From the NCBI GenBank assembly GCA_959347425.1, contig OY365741.1, positions 1,760,501-1,824,500 on the forward strand: 64,000 nt of DNA, read 5' to 3'. A model generated the notes under the pieces. It was not told the origin of the DNA. It did no database searches and saw nothing but the letters and a program-made list of their open reading frames with translations. The translations under genes were made by a program, and so were the position numbers. Positions within the stretch are counted from its first letter, which is position 1, and the number at the start of each line of letters is the position of its first letter. The DNA is from an uncultured Amylibacter sp. GTDB taxonomy: Bacteria; Pseudomonadota; Alphaproteobacteria; Rhodobacterales; Rhodobacteraceae. Positions 60,548-64,000 of this stretch are shown piece by piece.

Positions 60548-60908
60548 TTGTGAGTTATTAGTGATTGGTTATTAAGAATTGTGGGTTCGTTATTAGAAGT
60601 TAAGAATAGAGGTTTTTTGTTGCGCCATTTCTTCGAAATGTCGCCCGCCCGCCCACCCCTCCTGCGGAGAGCTGGACGGGCTATTTTTTGGCTGGGGTTT
60701 GGCTCAGCGTCTTGTATATAGTCTAAATAAATTTATAGAATCACTATCGTCTTGAAACCCAAGGTCTTTTGCGCCACGTCTGCTTACACGCCAAAGCGTG
60801 TAAGAGACTACGCGCAAAAGACCACGCCATCGCGTGGAGCTGGTCGGTATCGCGTAAGCGATGACGAAGACCCGCAGGGCTATTCATCATTCATCGTTAA
60901 TCATTAAA
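60531..60908 (-). repeat. Modular intergenic repeat R8 (reverse orientation, core deleted)
   Basis: A copy between convergent gshB and comM. In plus-strand order: TTAGTTG/ATTAGTT array (60531-60570); GAGGTTTTTTG; CATTTC-TTC-GAAATG (60627-60641) in the GC-rich block; CTCC-GCA-GGAG-type hairpin; a short core remnant with AAATAAATTTATAGAAT; H2 with CTTACACGC-CAAA-GCGTGTAAG (60783-60804) and outer arms CTTTTGCGC/GCGCAAAAG; H1 ATCGC-GTAA-GCGAT (60849-60862); TTAATC array (60890-60908). Compared with R5, a segment of about 80 bp (one of two CTATAAATTTA units) is missing. Confidence 0.87.
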
Positions 60909-62421
60909 ACCTTGCCCCAGTGATTTGCCGATAATTCAACGCCTCGGCGATATGGGGATAGCGCACATCCTCACTGCCATCCAAATCGGCAATCGTCCGC
61001 GCAACCCGCAACACCCGATGATACCCACGCGCGGTCAAATTAAACTTATCCACGGCGCGATGCAACATATCCTTACCCTCTTTATCAGGGGTTGCCACAG
61101 CCTCTAACACTTTACCCTCTATATCCGCGTTCAGACGGACATTGGGATAGGGTTCATACCGCGCCCGTTGCAAATTCCACGCAGCCTCCACACGGGCGGC
61201 CACGGCAGTGCTTGGCTCGCTATCAGACGGCAAGCTGAGGTCGGCTAAATCCACGCTTGGCACCTCTATCCGCAGATCAAACCTGTCCATTAACGGCCCC
61301 GATATCCTATCCAAATAATCGGCCCCGCAAATCGGCGCACGGGAACACGCCCGATTCGGATCAACCAGATAGCCACATTTACACGGATTCGCCGCCGCCA
61401 CCAGCATAAAACGGCAATCATAGTACGTGTGAGCATTCGCCCGTGCCACCATAATTTGGTCGGTTTCCAACGGCTGACGCAGAGTTTCCAGCACTTGACG
61501 CGGGAATTCGGGGAACTCATCCAAAAACAACACCCCATTATGCGCCAAAGAAATCTCACCAGGCAGAGCATCCCGCCCACCGCCAACAATCGCCACCATA
61601 GACGCGGTATGATGCGGGTCACGAAACGGGCGGATTTTGGTAATCCCACCAGAATTCAATCGCCCCGCGATGGAATGAATCATAGATGTCTCCAAAGCCT
61701 CCTCCGCCAACATCGGCGGTAAAATGGACGGAAACCGCGCCGCCAGCATGGATTTGCCCGCGCCCGGACTGCCGACCATAATCATGTGATGTCGCCCTGC
61801 GGCGGCAACTTCCATCACCCGTTTTGCCCGTTCCTGCCCCTTTACATCGGATAGGCATTTGTGATTCGTGGTTTCTTCAACCGCGCCTGGCTCTGCTGGT
61901 TGTATCACCGCCCGCCCGCGAAAATGGTTCAAAACCTCTAACAACGTTCTTGGTGCGATAACTTGAACAGCATCCACCCACGCCGCCTCTGCCCCGCAAT
62001 CATGGGGACAAACCAGAGTGCAAGACACGCTCGCCGCCGTAATCGCGGCGGGCAGGCAGCCAACGACACGTATAAGTTTGCCGTCCAAAGACAGCTCCCC
62101 CAAGGACAAAGTTTCCTCTATATCCTCTGCTGGCAGCACCTCCATAGCCGCCATAATCCCCAATGTAATAGGCAAATCAAAGTGCGACCCGCCCTTGGGC
62201 AGATTCGCGGGCGACAGATTGACCGTGATTTTACTGGACGGCAAGGACAGACCCAAAGAGGATATCGCGGCGCGAACCCGCTCTTTCGCTTCACTAATCG
62301 CTTTATCGGGCAAGCCGACGATTTGAATAGAGGGCATGCCCGGGGAAATGGCGCATTGAATTTCGATCAACTGTGCTTCCACCCCATGGAAGGCGACAGT
62401 ATAGGTACGGGCAATCATCAT
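60904..62421 (-). CDS. comM: ComM/YifB-family Mg-chelatase-like AAA ATPase
   Basis: About 505 residues. In naturally transformable bacteria ComM is a hexameric helicase that promotes branch migration during uptake-linked recombination; elsewhere its role is less clear. Lon-like N-terminal domain (ARTYTVAFHGVEAQLIEIQCAISPGMP, about 4-30), Walker A MVGSPGAGKSMLA (about 210), Walker B FLDEFPEF (about 293), a Cys cluster around CGYLVDPNRACSRAPICG (about 352-369) and RISGPLMDRFDLRIEVP. ATG 62421 or 62418 (MIARTYTVAF) matches family starts. The stop codon overlaps the terminal array of repeat R8. Confidence 0.94.
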   Translation of the reverse strand: MMIARTYTVAFHGVEAQLIEIQCAISPGMPSIQIVGLPDKAISEAKERVRAAISSLGLSLPSSKITVNLSPANLPKGGSHFDLPITLGIMAAMEVLPAEDIEETLSLGELSLDGKLIRVVGCLPAAITAASVSCTLVCPHDCGAEAAWVDAVQVIAPRTLLEVLNHFRGRAVIQPAEPGAVEETTNHKCLSDVKGQERAKRVMEVAAAGRHHMIMVGSPGAGKSMLAARFPSILPPMLAEEALETSMIHSIAGRLNSGGITKIRPFRDPHHTASMVAIVGGGRDALPGEISLAHNGVLFLDEFPEFPRQVLETLRQPLETDQIMVARANAHTYYDCRFMLVAAANPCKCGYLVDPNRACSRAPICGADYLDRISGPLMDRFDLRIEVPSVDLADLSLPSDSEPSTAVAARVEAAWNLQRARYEPYPNVRLNADIEGKVLEAVATPDKEGKDMLHRAVDKFNLTARGYHRVLRVARTIADLDGSEDVRYPHIAEALNYRQITGARF

Positions 62422-62629
62422 AAAAACTTTCTTAACATTTTGCATAAAATTGCGTTAAAATCCTTTATGATTCGTTAATAAACCAAAATTAAAAGCACAA
62501 AAAAATGATTAACAAAAATAAAAACCTGTTATATTAGGCAAAATAGCCCTTGCATAATGCGTTTTCTTATGGTTTGCTCTCGCTAACAGGTAAATTTTAC
62601 CACAGATAAAATATAGTAGGAGAGTATTT

Positions 62630-63715
62630 ATGACGGCAAAAGCCGATAAAACCGTTGGTGAAACCGCTAACAAAATCGTCATTGAAACCAATAATGTTTG
62701 GAAAATCTTTGGCGAACGCGCCACCGAAGCCTTTGAGGCAATCAAAAACGAAGACCTATCCAAGGCAGAAGTGCTGGACCGATTCGGCTGTGTTGTTGGT
62801 GTCCGTGATGTGTCTTTGTCGGTCGCTCTGGGGGAGGTTTTTTGCATTATGGGCTTATCTGGCTCTGGCAAATCCACTTTGGTGCGGCATATTAACCGCC
62901 TGATTGAACCCACGGCGGGGCAGATTATCATTAATAACCAAGATGTGAATGCCCTGAATGCTGAGGATTTGCGCGAGCTACGGGCAGATAAAATCGGCAT
63001 GGTTTTTCAAAATATGGCGTTATTACCCCATCGCACGGTGCGCGATAATATCGCCTTTGCCTTGGAATTGCGCAATGTTGATGCTTTCCGCCGTGCAGAG
63101 GCCGCGGATGAGGTTATATCACGGGTGAGCCTTGATGGTTATGGCGATTATATGCCCGCGCAGTTATCGGGTGGCATGCAACAACGGGTTGGTTTGGCGC
63201 GTGCGCTGGCGGCTGACCCTGATATTTTGCTGATGGATGAGCCGTTTTCTGCCCTTGATCCGCTGATTCGCCGTGGGTTGCAGGATGAATTCCTAACGCT
63301 ATCCAAAGAAATGAATAAAACCACCTTATTCATCACCCACGATTTGGACGAAGCGATTCGCATGGGCTCGCGCATTGCTATTATGAAGGACGGTGCGATT
63401 GTGCAAATCGGCACGCCAGAGGATATCGTGACAAACCCCGCCGATGAATATGTCGCCGATTTTGTCCAAGGGATTTCCAAATTAAAACTGGTTTTCGCCC
63501 ATACCGTGATGAAAACCGTTGCCGAATATGAGAAGAAATTCAAGAAAATTGGCAAAATTGCCGATTATCCCCAAGCCCATACCGAAGACGATTTGGATAC
63601 GCTGGTTGGCTTGTGCGTTGATCGCGATAAACCCGTTTTGATTATGGCGGATGGCAAACCCGTTGGCGTTGTCACAAAAGATTCGCTATTACATGCAATA
63701 AGAGGAGAGACCTAA
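62630..63715 (+). CDS. proV: Glycine betaine/proline ABC transporter ATP-binding protein
   Basis: A 361-residue ATPase driving uptake of compatible solutes. Motifs: VWKIFGERA (about 23), Walker A MGLSGSGKSTLVRHINRLI (about 80-98), Q-loop MVFQNMALLPHRTVRDN, signature LSGGMQQRVGLARALA (about 180-195), Walker B ILLMDEPFSALDPLIRR, and HDLDEAIRMGSR. A CBS-like tail follows (about 285-361, KPVGVVTKDSLLHAI), as in OpuA/ProV types that sense ionic strength. The start has AGGAGAG upstream. Cotranscribed with the permease gene beginning 2 bases later; expression is probably osmotically controlled. Confidence 0.95.
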   Translation: MTAKADKTVGETANKIVIETNNVWKIFGERATEAFEAIKNEDLSKAEVLDRFGCVVGVRDVSLSVALGEVFCIMGLSGSGKSTLVRHINRLIEPTAGQIIINNQDVNALNAEDLRELRADKIGMVFQNMALLPHRTVRDNIAFALELRNVDAFRRAEAADEVISRVSLDGYGDYMPAQLSGGMQQRVGLARALAADPDILLMDEPFSALDPLIRRGLQDEFLTLSKEMNKTTLFITHDLDEAIRMGSRIAIMKDGAIVQIGTPEDIVTNPADEYVADFVQGISKLKLVFAHTVMKTVAEYEKKFKKIGKIADYPQAHTEDDLDTLVGLCVDRDKPVLIMADGKPVGVVTKDSLLHAIRGET

Positions 63716-63717
63716 AC

Positions 63718-64000
63718 ATGGCACAAGAAGAACTATTAAAACCCTTTAAGGAATTTGCGGGACAGCAAGGCGATTACTACGCCAAAGTCTTCTTGGCGAT
63801 TCAACAGGCGCGATTGCCCCGTTGGCATGTCAATTGGGCGGCGGTTATTTGCAGTTTTGCTTGGGCGAAATTGCGCGGAAGCTGGCTGTTATTCTGGATT
63901 GGGTTTTTGATTGATTTGGTGGTTGTTGTGCAATTGGGCACGGCATACCGCTATAAACAAGGTGCGGGCGAGGTTCAAGTTGATATTGACGCGCTGATGG
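63718..64000 (+). CDS. proW: Glycine betaine/proline ABC transporter permease, N-terminal part
   Basis: The first 94 codons of the permease, cut by the window edge. ATG 63718 is preceded by AGGAGAGA at the end of proV. The visible region (FAGQQGDYYAKVFLAIQQARLP, then WHVNWAAVICSFAWAKLRGSWLLFWIGFLIDLVVVVQLG) is the long N-terminal domain with two helices found in marine alphaproteobacterial ProW-like permeases; the six-helix core must lie beyond 64000. Confidence 0.82.
   Translation, partial: MAQEELLKPFKEFAGQQGDYYAKVFLAIQQARLPRWHVNWAAVICSFAWAKLRGSWLLFWIGFLIDLVVVVQLGTAYRYKQGAGEVQVDIDALM

Overview
The window reads as a chromosome segment of an alphaproteobacterium, probably a free-living aerobic heterotroph. 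Marker genes point that way: ChpT of the CtrA phosphorelay, GapR (DUF2312), CarD next to the FdxA ferredoxin, a DUF1127 protein, GlnE and GlnD, a ybgC-tolQRA cluster beside ruvCAB, a YraN/GshB/ComM block, and rpmH-rnpA-yidD. Base composition looks near-balanced. A few genes are visibly AT-rich and look like later arrivals (27.2-28.5 kb, 48.8-49.2 kb). I cannot name the genus. No tRNA, rRNA, CRISPR array, prophage or transposase is evident.

Layout. 0-3 kb: Bax-inhibitor-1 protein (partial), XRE regulator, cobT and cobS. 3-9.7 kb: carD, fdxA, a truncated SUV3-like helicase C-terminal protein, a TPR protein, an SCP2 protein with a lysophospholipase-like hydrolase, and an orphan DNA methyltransferase fused to a GIY-YIG-like domain. 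9.7-18 kb: hisN, ubiG, a CPBP protease, a Doc toxin-antitoxin pair, chpT, an LpxR-like protein, glnE. 18-27 kb: BKACE/SDR/3-hydroxyisobutyrate dehydrogenase genes, tolA-R-Q, ybgC, ruvB-A-C. 27-37 kb: DUF1127, two AT-rich genes, rpsD, a MATE exporter, msrA-prmA, DUF4389, a hydrolase, thrS, gapR. 37-45 kb: an iron-type ABC permease, an LpxL-type acyltransferase, trpS, a histidine kinase, a flavoprotein disulfide reductase with a TVP38 protein. 45-52 kb: rpmH, a giant rnpA, yidD, DUF1223, a stand-alone BRCT protein, acnA. 52-64 kb: a TbpB-like lipoprotein, murJ-glnD, lpoA-like, yraN, gshB, comM, proV and the start of proW.

The most unusual content lies between the genes. Ten intergenic sites (about 4.1-4.6, 7.9-8.4, 12.2-12.4, 17.8-18.2, 30.7-31.1, 36.9-37.4, 41.2-41.3, 47.3-47.8, 57.3-57.7 and 60.5-60.9 kb) hold full or partial copies of one modular repeat family. 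Each full copy combines (a) a short hairpin H1, (b) a larger hairpin H2, (c) a well conserved core of about 180 bp, (d) a GC-rich hairpin block and (e) flanking 7-bp tandem arrays of the TTAACGA or ACTAATA type. The stems of H1 and H2 differ between copies but stay complementary, which suggests selection or repair acting on structure. A second, smaller hairpin repeat is nested inside several copies. The 7-bp arrays place stop codons in all six frames and supply the actual stop codon of several flanking genes. Every copy touches at least one gene 3' end and none lies between divergent genes.

A second standout is rnpA. The normal RNase P protein is followed by a reading frame of about 470 codons rich in Arg, Gly and Asp and containing a 39-residue tandem repeat. 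Together the ordinary genes cover cell-envelope upkeep (Tol, MurJ, LpxL, LpoA), nitrogen sensing (GlnD, GlnE), DNA repair (RuvABC), translation (RpsD, ThrS, TrpS, PrmA, RpmH) and cell-cycle signalling (ChpT, GapR).
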